Translations under genes and position numbers: made by a program
The notes under the pieces: model-generated
What the model was told of the DNA's origin: nothing
The model's input: the letters and a program-made list of their open reading frames with translations, nothing else
Databases searched by the model: none
In this document: in pieces, positions 38,132 to 47,172 of the stretch
Layout of the letters: each line of letters starts with the position of its first letter
Position numbering within the stretch: the first letter of the stretch is position 1
Assembly (NCBI GenBank): GCA_016790815.1
Contig: JAEUOG010000041.1
Coordinates: 1 to 64,000 of the forward strand
Direction of reading: 5' to 3'
Length of the DNA: 64,000 bases
DNA from: Dechloromonas sp.
GTDB lineage: Bacteria; Pseudomonadota; Gammaproteobacteria; Burkholderiales; Rhodocyclaceae

Positions 38132-38473
38132 TTACTCAACCTCGATTTCCTTCACCCGCATTTCCGTACCGCCGGTCACCTGCAACTGATAGCGCCCGCA
38201 CTTGGGGCAGGCGCTGTAGCGTTCCTGCATCGGCACCGTCTCGGCACACTGCACGCACCACCCCGCGCCCTGCACAGCAAGGATGTCGAGCACCGCACCT
38301 TGCGCGATGGTCCCCTGCGCCACCGACTCGAAACAGAACTTCAGCGCATCCGGCTCGACCGACGAGAGCGTCCCTATCTCCAATACGATGATGCCAACCC
38401 GCTTCGCATTCTCGCGTCGGGCAGTCTCTTCAACCAGTTGCAGCACACCTTCGGCGAGCGACATTTCATGCAT
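38132..38473 (-). CDS. hypA: Hydrogenase nickel-incorporation protein HypA
   Basis: HypA binds nickel at its N-terminal [10 protein letters not shown] (His2) and zinc through two CxxC pairs ([10 protein letters not shown] and [12 protein letters not shown]), passing nickel with HypB to the large subunit. The length of 113 residues is typical. ATG 38473 is chosen because MHE is required for nickel binding. It overlaps the hupK-type gene by 8 bases and is 13 bases before hypB. Confidence 0.97.
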   Translation of the reverse strand: MHEMSLAEGVLQLVEETARRENAKRVGIIVLEIGTLSSVEPDALKFCFESVAQGTIAQGAVLDILAVQGAGWCVQCAETVPMQERYSACPKCGRYQLQVTGGTEMRVKEIEVE

Positions 38474-39395
38474 CCTTGCATTCCAATATAAAAGGTACGC
38501 AAGGATCAAGCGCCAGTATCGCCTGATTGAGCACCCGCCTGGCCTGATCCGCCGAGGCAAACTGAAGCTTGCCTAACAAAGATGACAAGGCTGAGGCATC
38601 AGCAAAGTAAGTGTCCGTCGGCGACTGAACCCGGTAACGCGCCACCCGGCCCTCCACCACATGAATGGCATGCGTCAATACGCCGCGAGAGGTCAGCGTT
38701 TGCCCGACACCCCAGCCGGCGCCACCTGCCCCAGCAACCGGAAACGGCGCACCGTTGGCCAGCGCATCCGCTGCGGCCAGCGTCTCCGCCAGCCGTGCCA
38801 GAAAAGCCGAGCGGATCGAATCTGGCACCGGCATAACCGGCATCAGTGATGAATAGCCCTGCCAATAGGCGAGCCAGGCCTCCGGCGCAAGCGGCACAGG
38901 CGCCTGAACGCTCAGGGCACCATCATCCGGAGCGACTTCCTCCGTGCTGCGGTCGACGAGCATTTCGAGGCATTTTTCGGCCATTGGCCGCACGCAGGCG
39001 TGCAAAACCTTCCGGGTTGCAGCCAGAAATTCAGCGCCTTGCGGTGCATTCCGCCAGGCGACAAAAGCATCCGTATCCGCGTGCAACCCCAGTGCTGGCG
39101 GCCAATCGAGAAGCAAACGCCAGAGATTCTCATGCAAAACTTCGGTCCACAACTCCTCGCTGACAAAAAGCCGTGGCTCCTCGTCCAGCGCTGCGGTTAC
39201 AGCAGCATGCGCTGCCGCCCGCTGGGCATGCGCGCATACCGTAAACAGATAGGGCAGGGTCTTGGCTACCGCATCAGGAACCTGACCGACAAAAAGCTGA
39301 TCAAGCGAAGGGCGCCGTAGTTCGACAGAAATGTTGTGCAAGCCTCGCGCCCGATAGTCAGCCTTGACGATGAGCAATCCTGAAGCCTGTGTCAT
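38466..39395 (-). CDS. hupK: HupK/HoxV-type hydrogenase maturation protein (degenerate large subunit)
   Basis: This 309-residue protein resembles HupK/HoxV, a paralogue of the hydrogenase large subunit thought to act as a scaffold in loading the Fe(CN)2CO unit. The N-terminal region PYLFTVCAHAQRAAAHAAV echoes the large-subunit RxCGxCxxAH motif but keeps only one Cys. The C-terminus [15 protein letters not shown] echoes DPCxxCxxH with one Cys retained. WGVGQTLTSRGVLTHAIHVVEGRVARYRVQSPT matches the large-subunit fold. It cannot hold a normal [NiFe] site. It overlaps hypA by 8 bases and the 55-aa frame upstream by 4 bases. Confidence 0.85.
   Translation of the reverse strand: MTQASGLLIVKADYRARGLHNISVELRRPSLDQLFVGQVPDAVAKTLPYLFTVCAHAQRAAAHAAVTAALDEEPRLFVSEELWTEVLHENLWRLLLDWPPALGLHADTDAFVAWRNAPQGAEFLAATRKVLHACVRPMAEKCLEMLVDRSTEEVAPDDGALSVQAPVPLAPEAWLAYWQGYSSLMPVMPVPDSIRSAFLARLAETLAAADALANGAPFPVAGAGGAGWGVGQTLTSRGVLTHAIHVVEGRVARYRVQSPTDTYFADASALSSLLGKLQFASADQARRVLNQAILALDPCVPFILECKDA
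38941..38975 (-). repeat. Repeat core, copy P (inside hupK)
   Basis: On the minus strand GGCCGAAAAATGCC precedes GTCGACCGCAGCACGG. The core is exact (38945-38954), but the arm spacing is longer than the family's 12-14 bases. It encodes LVDRSTEE. Confidence 0.3.
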
Positions 39396-39559
39396 CGACT
39401 GCCCCCTGAAAAAACGACGCGATTGATCGCCCGGAATGGTGGGCGCCCCAAAAGCCTTGGCACGCCACTGCCTTGCGCGAACTCGCAGCCCAGTGAGCTG
39501 ATGCTGCGCACCAGTCGCTTGCTCGACGGGCCACTAAAACGCATTGTTCGCAAAAGCAT
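39392..39559 (-). CDS. Possible small basic protein (55 aa) coupled to hupK
   Basis: ATG at 39559 opens MLLRTMRFSGPSSKRLVRSI and ends at a TGA that overlaps the hupK ATG by 4 bases (ATGA), the same coupling seen along the operon. The product is Arg-rich with one Cys and no recognisable motif. It is too short to judge by composition. Evidence is the overlap and its place in an otherwise empty 418-base stretch (39396-39813). Confidence 0.35.
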   Translation of the reverse strand: MLLRTMRFSGPSSKRLVRSISSLGCEFAQGSGVPRLLGRPPFRAINRVVFSGGSR

Positions 39560-39568
39560 TATTTCAGC

Positions 39569-39760
39569 CTATACGGGCACCGTCATCATGTCGAGAAATA
39601 CTCGCGGTGGAACGGCCGGACAAAATTGGTCCATCAGAGGGCTTCCGGGGCGCGTCACACCCCTCAAGAATTCGATCGAACGATCGTAAAAGTCCGGACA
39701 GGTTTCCGGATACAAGGCGAACCATACTCGGAATACAGGGTCCAGTAACCGAGCCTGCAT
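39569..39760 (-). CDS. Possible small protein or gene remnant (63 aa) ahead of the hydrogenase maturation operon
   Basis: MQARLLDPVFRVWFALYPET starts a frame rich in aromatic residues that looks more protein-like than the other five frames here (FYDRSIEFLRGVTRPGSP, then PRVFLDMMTVPV). An upstream extension to 39826 overlaps the start of the large regulatory gene on the other strand. The third codon positions are less GC-rich than in neighbouring genes, which would fit a decaying gene. It lies 9 bases before the 55-aa frame. I do not recognise it. Confidence 0.3.
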   Translation of the reverse strand: MQARLLDPVFRVWFALYPETCPDFYDRSIEFLRGVTRPGSPLMDQFCPAVPPRVFLDMMTVPV

Positions 39761-39813
39761 CGCATTGATAGCTATCAAGTAGCCCCAAACGTAATTCAAT
39801 CTAGAATCTGCCA

Positions 39814-42800
39814 ATGAAGAAGACACTCGTGACCCGAATCGACGCGTTGATATCGACGCAGATCGATCGCGTCGAACCCGACCTCAGCCTTCGCGAAGTT
39901 GCGGCGCACATGCTGGCCGCCAGGGTTTCATCGGTGATCGTCGTCGAAAAGGGTGACATCCTGGGCATCATCACCGAACGGGACATCATGCGGGCCATGC
40001 GCCGCCATCGCTCACCCGAACAGACCGCTCGCGACACCATGAGCAGCCCTGTACATAGCGTACCGGCCGACACACCTTTTCAGGAAGCCTACCGCGAAGC
40101 CATCCGTTTCGGTATCCGCCGCATCGTGGTCACCGACGCGGCCGGGTTGCCACTCGGCGTCGTCAGCGAATCTGACTTCCGCAAGCATCTCGGCCCCGAT
40201 TTTTTCCTGCAACTCAACACCACCGACACGCTGATGGAGCGCACGTTTCCCCGACTGCCAGCCGATGCCAGCCTAGAGGATGCGCTTGCTGCGATGGAGG
40301 CCGTGGGCGCCAGTTGCATTTTCGTCGTCGATGGCCGGCGACCGATCGGTATCGTTACCGAGCACGACATCGTCCGTTTCTTTGTCGACGCCCCGCACAC
40401 CCCCACCCTCGGCCAGGTCATGACCCAACCGGCACACAGCATCCAGGCTGATCGTCCGCTGGCCGATGCCGCGCAACTCATGCTCAAGCACGACATCCGT
40501 CACCTTGCCGTCGTCGATGCCGCCGGTGACCTGATCGGTCAGCTCTCCGAGCACACGCTGATCAGCCCACTCAGCCTCGGTACGGACAACGCGCTGGGCG
40601 AGCAGGAGTCCATGTTGCGCTCACGCGAGCGGATGGTCGAGGAAACCACTCGCCGAGAACGTTACCAGCGCACCCTGCTTGATACGTTCCCCTTCCTGGT
40701 CTGGCTGAAGGACACCGAGTCGCGCTTTCTGACAACAAATCGAGCCTTTGCCGATGCGGTCAGTGAAGCGAACGCCAGCGCCATCGTCGGCAAGACCGAT
40801 TTCGATTTCTGGCCGCCCGAAATGGCGGAGCATTTTCGAGATGACGATGCTGCTGTGATGGCCTCACGGGAGAAGCGGATCATTTTCGAGCCGGTCAAGA
40901 TTGGCGATACGACCGTCTGGCATGAGACTTACAAGGCGCCCGTCGTCGGCGACGATGGCAAGCTCCTTGGCACAGTTGGATTTGCCCGGGACATTTCCGA
41001 ACGGATGCGTACCGAAGAGGCAATGCGCCTGCGCAATGCTGCACTCGCCGCAGTGATCGGCGAAGAGCCGTTGCCGCGCGCCCTCGAACTGCTCGTCATG
41101 TCGGCCGAGGCTGAAATACCCGGCTGGCGTTGTTCGATCATGCTTAGCGATGAAACAGGAACACACCTCCACATTGGCGCTGCGCCCAGCCTGCCGGCAA
41201 GCTATTGTGCGGCCATCGACGGCATGCCGATCGCCGACGGCGTCGGCTCGTGCGGTACAGCGGCGGCACTCCGGCAGCGCATCATGGTCGAGAACGTGTT
41301 CGAGCACCCGTACTGGGCGAATTACCACGACCTTGCCCGACAGGGTGATATTGCCGCTTGCTGGTCGGATCCGATCATCGGGCCGGACGGGCTCTTGCTC
41401 GGCACCTTCGCGGCCCACCATCGGTCACCGGGCCACCCACAGGACGAATATCTGAGTTTCCTGACCCAGGCTTGCCAACTCGCAGCCGTCCTGATCGCCC
41501 ATCAGCGCCGCTCCCAGGATCTGGGCAAAAGCCTGGAAGCCTTCCGCAGCATATTCAACAGCACCAGCGAAGCCCTATTCATCCAGTCAGAGGACGGCAC
41601 CTTCCTGGACGTAAACGCCGGCGCCGAGCAACTGGCCGGATTATCGCGTTCCCAGCTGATCGGCCTGAGTCATGCTGCTTTTACCCAGCCTGGCCTGACC
41701 GATGTGGAAACCATCAATCAGCACATTCTCGCCACGCTGGCCGGTACGCCACAAACCTTCGAAGTTCTCGCCAAAAACAGCGCTGGCCGCATTTTCCCGG
41801 TCGAAATCCGGCTGAATCGCGCCGGATACTTCGGCCGCACGGTGGTAATTGCATCGGCAGTCGATATTTCCGAGCGCATGAATGCCGGGAAGGCCCTCGA
41901 AATCGAGCACGATCTTGCGCAAGCGCTTGCGGCCGGCAAGCAGCGCGAGGACGTGTTTCAGGTACTGCTCCAGTCCGCGCTGCGCTTTCCCGATATTGAT
42001 GCCAGCTGCCTCTTCTGGCGCCAGGCCGATGGCAGTTACCAGCTCGTGGCGCACAACGGAGTTTCCTCGGTTTTTGCAGACAAATTTGCTGTCCTTGACG
42101 CCAATAGCCTATTTTCCCGTTTCGCACGGTCCGGAAGCTCAGTCTGCAACTGCCTGGAGCCAAGTGATCACTGCGCCGATAGCAGCATCCTCGACAGCGA
42201 AGCGATACTCGCCGAAGGACTGGTCTGTTTGGCTGCGCAGCCAATCATGCTGGCAGATCAGCCAGTTGCCTGCATGACGCTGGCCAGCCGACGGAGTACA
42301 GGCATTCTGCCATCGACCCTGCACTCGCTGGACCTGCTTGGCAGTCGCTTCAGCCAGACCTTGCTGCAACTCAATGCACAGGAAGAAGCCCGGCGCATCC
42401 AGCAAAACCTGAGCGGCCTGTTCGACACACTGAACGATTTCATCTTCATCCTCGACGAGGACGGCCGCATCCTGCACTACAACCGTGCCGTTGCCGAGGG
42501 GCTAGGCTATGGGCCGAGCGCGCTGATCGGCAAACCGATTACCACGGTCCACCCGGAAAATCTGCAGAAAATGGCCACCGAGCTGATGATCGATATCGTC
42601 GCCGGCCACCGATTTAATTGTTCGTTGCCCATCCTGCACGCCAATGGCCAACAAACCATGGTTGAAACGCGAGTCGCCCATGGCTACTGGAATGGCCGCC
42701 CAGCACTGATTGGCACCTCGCAGGATATTTCCGAGCGTCTGGTCGCCGAGGAACGCCAGCAACTTGCCGCCAGCGTATTCGACAACGCACACGAAGGCAT

Positions 42801-44832
42801 CATGATCACCGACGCTGCCGGGCGCATCATCGAAGTGAATTCGACCTTCAGCGAATTGACTGGATATACCCGCGACGAAGCCATCGGGCAGACGCCTGAG
42901 CTGCTCAAGTCAGGACATCACGAGCCGGCTTTCTATCAAGACATGTGGAGGAGTATCGACACAGATGGTTATTGGCGCGGCGAAATCTGGAATCGCAAGA
43001 AATCAGGCGAAATATTCGTCGAATTGCTGACCATCTCGAGCGTCCGCAACCGGAACGGAGAGATCGCCAACTTCGTCGCCATATTTTCCGACATCACCGT
43101 CATCAAGCAGCACCAGCAACGACTGGAGCATCTGGCTCATTACGATGCACTGACCCAGCTACCCAACCGCATCCTGCTCGGCGACCGCCTCCAGCTGGCC
43201 ATGGCGCATACCGGACGCAGCGGGAAGATGCTGGCCATCTGCTACCTTGATCTCGACAATTTCAAACCCATCAACGACCGCTTCGGCCACTCTGCTGGTG
43301 ATTTCCTGCTCATCGAGGTGGCTCAGCGCCTGAAAGCCTGTGTGCGGGCCGGCGATACGGTATCGCGGCTGGGCGGCGACGAGTTCGTTCTGCTCATTTC
43401 CGACCTGGAAGATCTCCACGAATGTGATCAAGCAGTCGGCCGCGTCATTGGCGCGCTCACCCAGCCCTTCCGTGTTTCCGAACATCGCGTCTCGATTTCG
43501 GCGAGCATCGGCGTCACACTTTATCCGCATGACGGCGCGGATGCCGACACGCTGCTCCGCCATGCCGATCAGGCGATGTATGCAGCCAAGCAGGGGGGCC
43601 GCAATCGCCACCACCTGTTCGATCCGGAAAACGATCGCCGTACCCGCATTCGACGCGAGGAAATCGTCCGCATCTCGGAAGGGCTTGAGAATGCCGAATT
43701 CCAGCTCTACTTCCAGCCCAAGGTCAATATGCGCAAAGGCAGCGTGACGGGAGCTGAAGCGCTGATCCGCTGGCAGCATCCGGAGGAGGGCCTGCTCCTG
43801 CCCGGGCGATTTCTGCCGAGTATCGCCGACAGCGAACTGGAGATCGTCGTCGGCGACTGGGTGATCAGGGAAGCCCTCCGGCAGATGGACGAATGGAATG
43901 CCCAGGGCGTAGACCTGCCGATCAGCATCAATATTTCCGGCAAGCATCTGCTGCATGAAGGCTTTACCCGGCGATTGGCCGATCTGCTCGCCGCCCACCC
44001 GAATATTCCGCCCGGCCGGATCGAGCTGGAAGTACTTGAAACGGCGGCGCTTGAAGATATGGCGAAGGTTGCCGCGCTGTTCGCGGATTGCCGGCGCATG
44101 GGTATCAGCTTTGCCCTCGACGATTTCGGTACAGGCTATTCATCGCTGACCTACTTCCGCCAATTGCCCGCCGATGTACTCAAGATCGACCAGTCATTCA
44201 TCCGCAACATGCTCGACGACGCCGATGATCTGGCCATCGTCGAAGGCGTCATCGGATTGACCCAGGCTTTCCGCCGCCAGGTCATCGCCGAAGGCGTCGA
44301 AACGGTCGAACATGGTCTGGTTCTTCTGCTTCTCGGCTGCGACACGGCACAAGGCTTCGGCATCGCCCGCCCGATGCCGGCAGCGCTTCTGCCCGAATGG
44401 ATACGGCAATTCAAGCCTGATGAACTGTGGGGACTCGCCACCGCCTGCAAGTGGTCTCGCGAGGACGTGCCCATGCTGATCGCCGAAGTCGACCACAACC
44501 GATGGAAGAAATCCCTCTTCGCCTACCTGGCGGAGCCTGCCGGTACCCTGCGTCCGCCGGAGCAGGACCATCGCCAGTGTCGCTTCGGTCTCTGGTACTA
44601 CGGCCCGGACGGTCAGCGCAACGCCTCGTCCGAGTTTTTCCCGCCAATCGAAGATTTGCACAAGACGCTGCACGATATCGGCAGCCAGCTCCGCCATTCC
44701 CATGCTGCCGGAGATCACGCAGCCATCGAAGCGCTGAAAATGAAACTCGAGGAAACAAGCCGCAAAATGACCGAGCGCATTCACCAGATTCAGGCAGAGG
44801 TATTGCTCAATGCTGGCGCGCCAAGGAATTGA
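39814..44832 (+). CDS. Large c-di-GMP signalling protein: CBS x4, PAS, GAF, GGDEF, EAL, CZB
   Basis: This 1672-residue soluble sensor has four CBS motifs (~5-255, two Bateman pairs: GIITERDIMRAM, GVVSESDF, GIVTEHDIVRFF, GQLSEHTL). These are followed by PAS (~285-395), GAF (~405-565), PAS (~575-690), GAF (~700-860), two PAS (~862-1110), GGDEF, EAL and a C-terminal CZB-type zinc domain (~1554-1665: EVDHNRWKKSLF, QCRFGLWYYG, LRHSH). The cyclase motif is intact (SRLGGDEFVLL at ~1186, with an RAGD inhibitory site five residues before), as is the phosphodiesterase start GAEALIRWQHP (~1314) and DDFGTGYSSL. CBS could sense adenine nucleotides and CZB zinc or oxidants. It may both make and break c-di-GMP. 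No transmembrane segment is seen. Confidence 0.93.
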   Translation: MKKTLVTRIDALISTQIDRVEPDLSLREVAAHMLAARVSSVIVVEKGDILGIITERDIMRAMRRHRSPEQTARDTMSSPVHSVPADTPFQEAYREAIRFGIRRIVVTDAAGLPLGVVSESDFRKHLGPDFFLQLNTTDTLMERTFPRLPADASLEDALAAMEAVGASCIFVVDGRRPIGIVTEHDIVRFFVDAPHTPTLGQVMTQPAHSIQADRPLADAAQLMLKHDIRHLAVVDAAGDLIGQLSEHTLISPLSLGTDNALGEQESMLRSRERMVEETTRRERYQRTLLDTFPFLVWLKDTESRFLTTNRAFADAVSEANASAIVGKTDFDFWPPEMAEHFRDDDAAVMASREKRIIFEPVKIGDTTVWHETYKAPVVGDDGKLLGTVGFARDISERMRTEEAMRLRNAALAAVIGEEPLPRALELLVMSAEAEIPGWRCSIMLSDETGTHLHIGAAPSLPASYCAAIDGMPIADGVGSCGTAAALRQRIMVENVFEHPYWANYHDLARQGDIAACWSDPIIGPDGLLLGTFAAHHRSPGHPQDEYLSFLTQACQLAAVLIAHQRRSQDLGKSLEAFRSIFNSTSEALFIQSEDGTFLDVNAGAEQLAGLSRSQLIGLSHAAFTQPGLTDVETINQHILATLAGTPQTFEVLAKNSAGRIFPVEIRLNRAGYFGRTVVIASAVDISERMNAGKALEIEHDLAQALAAGKQREDVFQVLLQSALRFPDIDASCLFWRQADGSYQLVAHNGVSSVFADKFAVLDANSLFSRFARSGSSVCNCLEPSDHCADSSILDSEAILAEGLVCLAAQPIMLADQPVACMTLASRRSTGILPSTLHSLDLLGSRFSQTLLQLNAQEEARRIQQNLSGLFDTLNDFIFILDEDGRILHYNRAVAEGLGYGPSALIGKPITTVHPENLQKMATELMIDIVAGHRFNCSLPILHANGQQTMVETRVAHGYWNGRPALIGTSQDISERLVAEERQQLAASVFDNAHEGIMITDAAGRIIEVNSTFSELTGYTRDEAIGQTPELLKSGHHEPAFYQDMWRSIDTDGYWRGEIWNRKKSGEIFVELLTISSVRNRNGEIANFVAIFSDITVIKQHQQRLEHLAHYDALTQLPNRILLGDRLQLAMAHTGRSGKMLAICYLDLDNFKPINDRFGHSAGDFLLIEVAQRLKACVRAGDTVSRLGGDEFVLLISDLEDLHECDQAVGRVIGALTQPFRVSEHRVSISASIGVTLYPHDGADADTLLRHADQAMYAAKQGGRNRHHLFDPENDRRTRIRREEIVRISEGLENAEFQLYFQPKVNMRKGSVTGAEALIRWQHPEEGLLLPGRFLPSIADSELEIVVGDWVIREALRQMDEWNAQGVDLPISINISGKHLLHEGFTRRLADLLAAHPNIPPGRIELEVLETAALEDMAKVAALFADCRRMGISFALDDFGTGYSSLTYFRQLPADVLKIDQSFIRNMLDDADDLAIVEGVIGLTQAFRRQVIAEGVETVEHGLVLLLLGCDTAQGFGIARPMPAALLPEWIRQFKPDELWGLATACKWSREDVPMLIAEVDHNRWKKSLFAYLAEPAGTLRPPEQDHRQCRFGLWYYGPDGQRNASSEFFPPIEDLHKTLHDIGSQLRHSHAAGDHAAIEALKMKLEETSRKMTERIHQIQAEVLLNAGAPRN

Positions 44833-44953
44833 GCTGTCCCCCGCGGTCCACAGCACTGCTTTTTCTTGTTGGCGTTTATTTGATTCCCGTTAATCTGCCG
44901 TTAAACTTGCGGGCTCATAATTTGGCACTGATTTATTTCGGTTTTTCCTCCTG

Positions 44954-45562
44954 ATGCTTGAAGCTGACAATCTGGAATGCGTGCGCGGCGAGCGCCGCCT
45001 GTTCGCAAGCTTGGGCTTCAAACTGGAAGCCGGGGAACTGCTATACCTGCAGGGCAAGAACGGTGCCGGCAAGACAAGTCTGCTGCGCATGCTGATCGGC
45101 CTGTTGCCTCCGGAAGCCGGGGAAATCCGCTGGAAAGGCCAGACGATCAAGTCCGACGATTTCCGCGCCGACCTCTGCTACCTCGGCCACCTGAACGCCA
45201 TCAAGGAAGAATTGACTCCACTGGAAAACCTGCTCGCCGCTGCCCGACTGGCCGACGATGAGCTCTCCGAAGACGACGCCCTCGATGCGCTGGAGCAGGT
45301 TGGCCTGGCTGGCCGCGAAGACCTGGCCTGCAAATATCTATCGCAGGGCCAGAAGCGGCGCGTCGCACTGGCCCGACTGGTCAAGGAAAAGCGCCCACTG
45401 TGGGTACTCGACGAGCCCTTTGTTGCTCTCGACACTGCTGCGGTCGACTGGCTGGCCGGTATCATTTCCGGCCACCTGCAACGCGGCGGCATGGCCGTCA
45501 TGACAACCCACCAGCTGGTCACCATCCCGGCCGGCACCGTGCGCGAATTGCGGCTCGGATGA
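44954..45562 (+). CDS. ccmA: Cytochrome c maturation ATP-binding protein CcmA
   Basis: CcmA is the ATPase of the CcmABCD complex that releases haem-loaded CcmE. The 202-residue ABC domain has Walker A GKNGAGKTSLLRML, signature YLSQGQKRRVALARL and Walker B PLWVLDEPF. The 121-base gap upstream holds TTGAT-TCCC-GTTAA, a partial match to an FNR site, so anaerobic control is possible but unproven. It heads a nine-gene operon (ccmA to ccmI) followed by napF. Confidence 0.95.
   Translation: MLEADNLECVRGERRLFASLGFKLEAGELLYLQGKNGAGKTSLLRMLIGLLPPEAGEIRWKGQTIKSDDFRADLCYLGHLNAIKEELTPLENLLAAARLADDELSEDDALDALEQVGLAGREDLACKYLSQGQKRRVALARLVKEKRPLWVLDEPFVALDTAAVDWLAGIISGHLQRGGMAVMTTHQLVTIPAGTVRELRLG
45436..45447 (-). 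repeat. Repeat core only, copy O (inside ccmA)
   Basis: An exact GACCGCAGCA core on the minus strand (45436-45445) with GTCG before it but no left arm. It encodes TAAVDW in ccmA and could be chance. Confidence 0.25.
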
Positions 45563-45575
45563 GGATCGCAGACTG

Positions 45576-46244
45576 ATGTTCGACGTTGTCTCCGCAGTCA
45601 TCGGCCGCGATCTCAAACTGGCCATGCGCCGGCAGGCCGACATCGTCTCGGCGCTATTTTTTTTCGTCATCGTCGTCAGCCTGTTCCCGCTCGGCATCGG
45701 GCCTGAACCCGACCTGCTGCGCAAGCTGGCACCCGGCGTACTCTGGGTAGCTGCCCTGCTAGCCACCATGCTTTCGTTGCCGCGAATGTTCGCCGACGAC
45801 CATCGCGACGGCACACTGGAACAACTGGCACTGGCCCCGCACCCTCTCGGGTTGGTCGTTACAGGAAAAGTGATTGCTCACTGGCTGGTTTCCGGCCTGC
45901 CGCTGGCCCTGATCGCGCCAGTACTCGGAATCCAGTTCGATCTTTCGACCGACGCCCTTGTTGTGCTGACCGGCGCCATCCTGCTCGGCACCCCGGCGCT
46001 CTCCGGCATTGGCGCCATCGGTGCTGCACTGACGCTGGGTTTGCGTGGTGGTGGCGTACTGCTGTCCCTGCTCGTACTGCCGCTCTACATCCCGGTGTTA
46101 ATATTCGGCGCTGGTGCAGTCGATGCAACGGTGTCCGGACTCGGGGGAGAGGGACATCTTTCCCTGCTCGCCGCCATTACTTTTGCTTCTGTTGGCTTCG
46201 CCCCCTGGGCATCGGCCGCCGCCTTGAAGATCGCCCTCGAATGA
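45576..46244 (+). CDS. ccmB: Haem exporter membrane protein CcmB
   Basis: CcmB is a six-helix membrane subunit working with CcmA and CcmC. The 222-residue protein has LARMFADDHRDGTLEQLALAPHPL in the first cytoplasmic loop and the helix-rich C-terminus VLLSLLVLPLYIPVLIFGAG. It lies 13 bases after ccmA and overlaps the ccmC start by 4 bases. Confidence 0.95.
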   Translation: MFDVVSAVIGRDLKLAMRRQADIVSALFFFVIVVSLFPLGIGPEPDLLRKLAPGVLWVAALLATMLSLPRMFADDHRDGTLEQLALAPHPLGLVVTGKVIAHWLVSGLPLALIAPVLGIQFDLSTDALVVLTGAILLGTPALSGIGAIGAALTLGLRGGGVLLSLLVLPLYIPVLIFGAGAVDATVSGLGGEGHLSLLAAITFASVGFAPWASAAALKIALE

Positions 46245-46987
46245 AAGATCGATTCAACCTCTACCGTTTCGCTTCCCCTGCCACCTTCTACCCACTGGCC
46301 GGGGCCATGATTCCCTGGTTCGTTGCCGTCTCGATCGTCTTCGGTCTCGCCGGCCTGTGGCTCGGCATGCTCGTCGCGCCGACCGATTTCCAGCAGGGCG
46401 AAGGCTACCGGATCATCTTCATCCACGTCCCGGCTTCCTGGATGTCGATGTTCATCTACCTCGTCATGGCCGGCTGGGCTGCCATCGGACTGGCTTTCAA
46501 TACCCGCCTGTCGGGCATGATGGCGCAAGCCCTGGCGCCGACCGGTGCGCTCATGGCCTTCCTGTCGCTGTGGACCGGTGCCCTCTGGGGCAAACCGATG
46601 TGGGGCGCCTGGTGGGTCTGGGATGCACGCCTCACTTCCGAACTGATCCTCCTTTTCCTTTATATCGGTTACATGGCGTTGACCGCAGCAATCGACGACA
46701 CGAAGCGCGCCGACAAGGCCGGCGGCCTCTTGCTGCTGGTTGGCGTCGTCAACATCCCGATCATCTATTTCTCGGTCAAATGGTGGAACACCCTGCATCA
46801 GGGCTCCAGCGTCAATCTGACCAAGTCCTCGATGGCTGAAACGATGCTCTGGGGCATGCTGCTCATGGCCATGTGCTTCTGGATGTACGCCATTGCCGTC
46901 GCCCTCATGCGGGTACGCACCATCATGCTCGAACGCGAGCGCCATACCGACTGGGTCAAGGCCGAGTTGGCTGGAGGTGAAAAATGA
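46241..46987 (+). CDS. ccmC: Haem handling protein CcmC
   Basis: CcmC presents haem to CcmE in the periplasm. The 248-residue, six-helix protein carries the tryptophan-rich WGAWWVWDARLTSELILLFLYIG with flanking haem-ligand histidines in FIHVPASW and LHQGSSV. An exact repeat core (46681-46690) lies in the codons for the end of one helix (YMALTAAIDDTKRA). Start and stop overlap neighbours by 4 bases each. Confidence 0.96.
   Translation: MKDRFNLYRFASPATFYPLAGAMIPWFVAVSIVFGLAGLWLGMLVAPTDFQQGEGYRIIFIHVPASWMSMFIYLVMAGWAAIGLAFNTRLSGMMAQALAPTGALMAFLSLWTGALWGKPMWGAWWVWDARLTSELILLFLYIGYMALTAAIDDTKRADKAGGLLLLVGVVNIPIIYFSVKWWNTLHQGSSVNLTKSSMAETMLWGMLLMAMCFWMYAIAVALMRVRTIMLERERHTDWVKAELAGGEK
46675..46695 (+). 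repeat. Repeat core only, copy L (inside ccmC)
   Basis: GGCGTTGACCGCAGCAATCG carries an exact core at 46681-46690. No clear TTTTGGCC arm precedes it at the usual distance. It is in the sense orientation and encodes ALTAAID. Confidence 0.35.
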
Positions 46988-47172
46988 TCCACTGGAACAG
47001 TTTTGCCGACTTCATCGCCATGGGCGGCTATGGTTTCTACGTCTGGGGATCGTTCGGCGCCACCGCTTTGATCATGGCGATTGAACCGATCGTCGTCGCC
47101 CGCAATCGAAAGAGCACCATCGCCCGTCTCAAGCGTCAGTTGCGCGCCGAAACAAGGAATACCGCAGAATGA
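46984..47172 (+). CDS. ccmD: Haem exporter protein CcmD
   Basis: This 62-residue single-helix protein helps release holo-CcmE from CcmABC. It has the family layout: [37 protein letters not shown] then a basic tail [12 protein letters not shown]. It overlaps ccmC and ccmE by 4 bases at either end. Confidence 0.93.
   Translation: MIHWNSFADFIAMGGYGFYVWGSFGATALIMAIEPIVVARNRKSTIARLKRQLRAETRNTAE

Noticed and set aside
39423..39689. Plus-strand open frame in the 418-base gap before the large c-di-GMP gene
   Set aside because: Ser/Arg-rich translation without motif, no ribosome site, and the minus-strand frames here show operon-type coupling to hupK.
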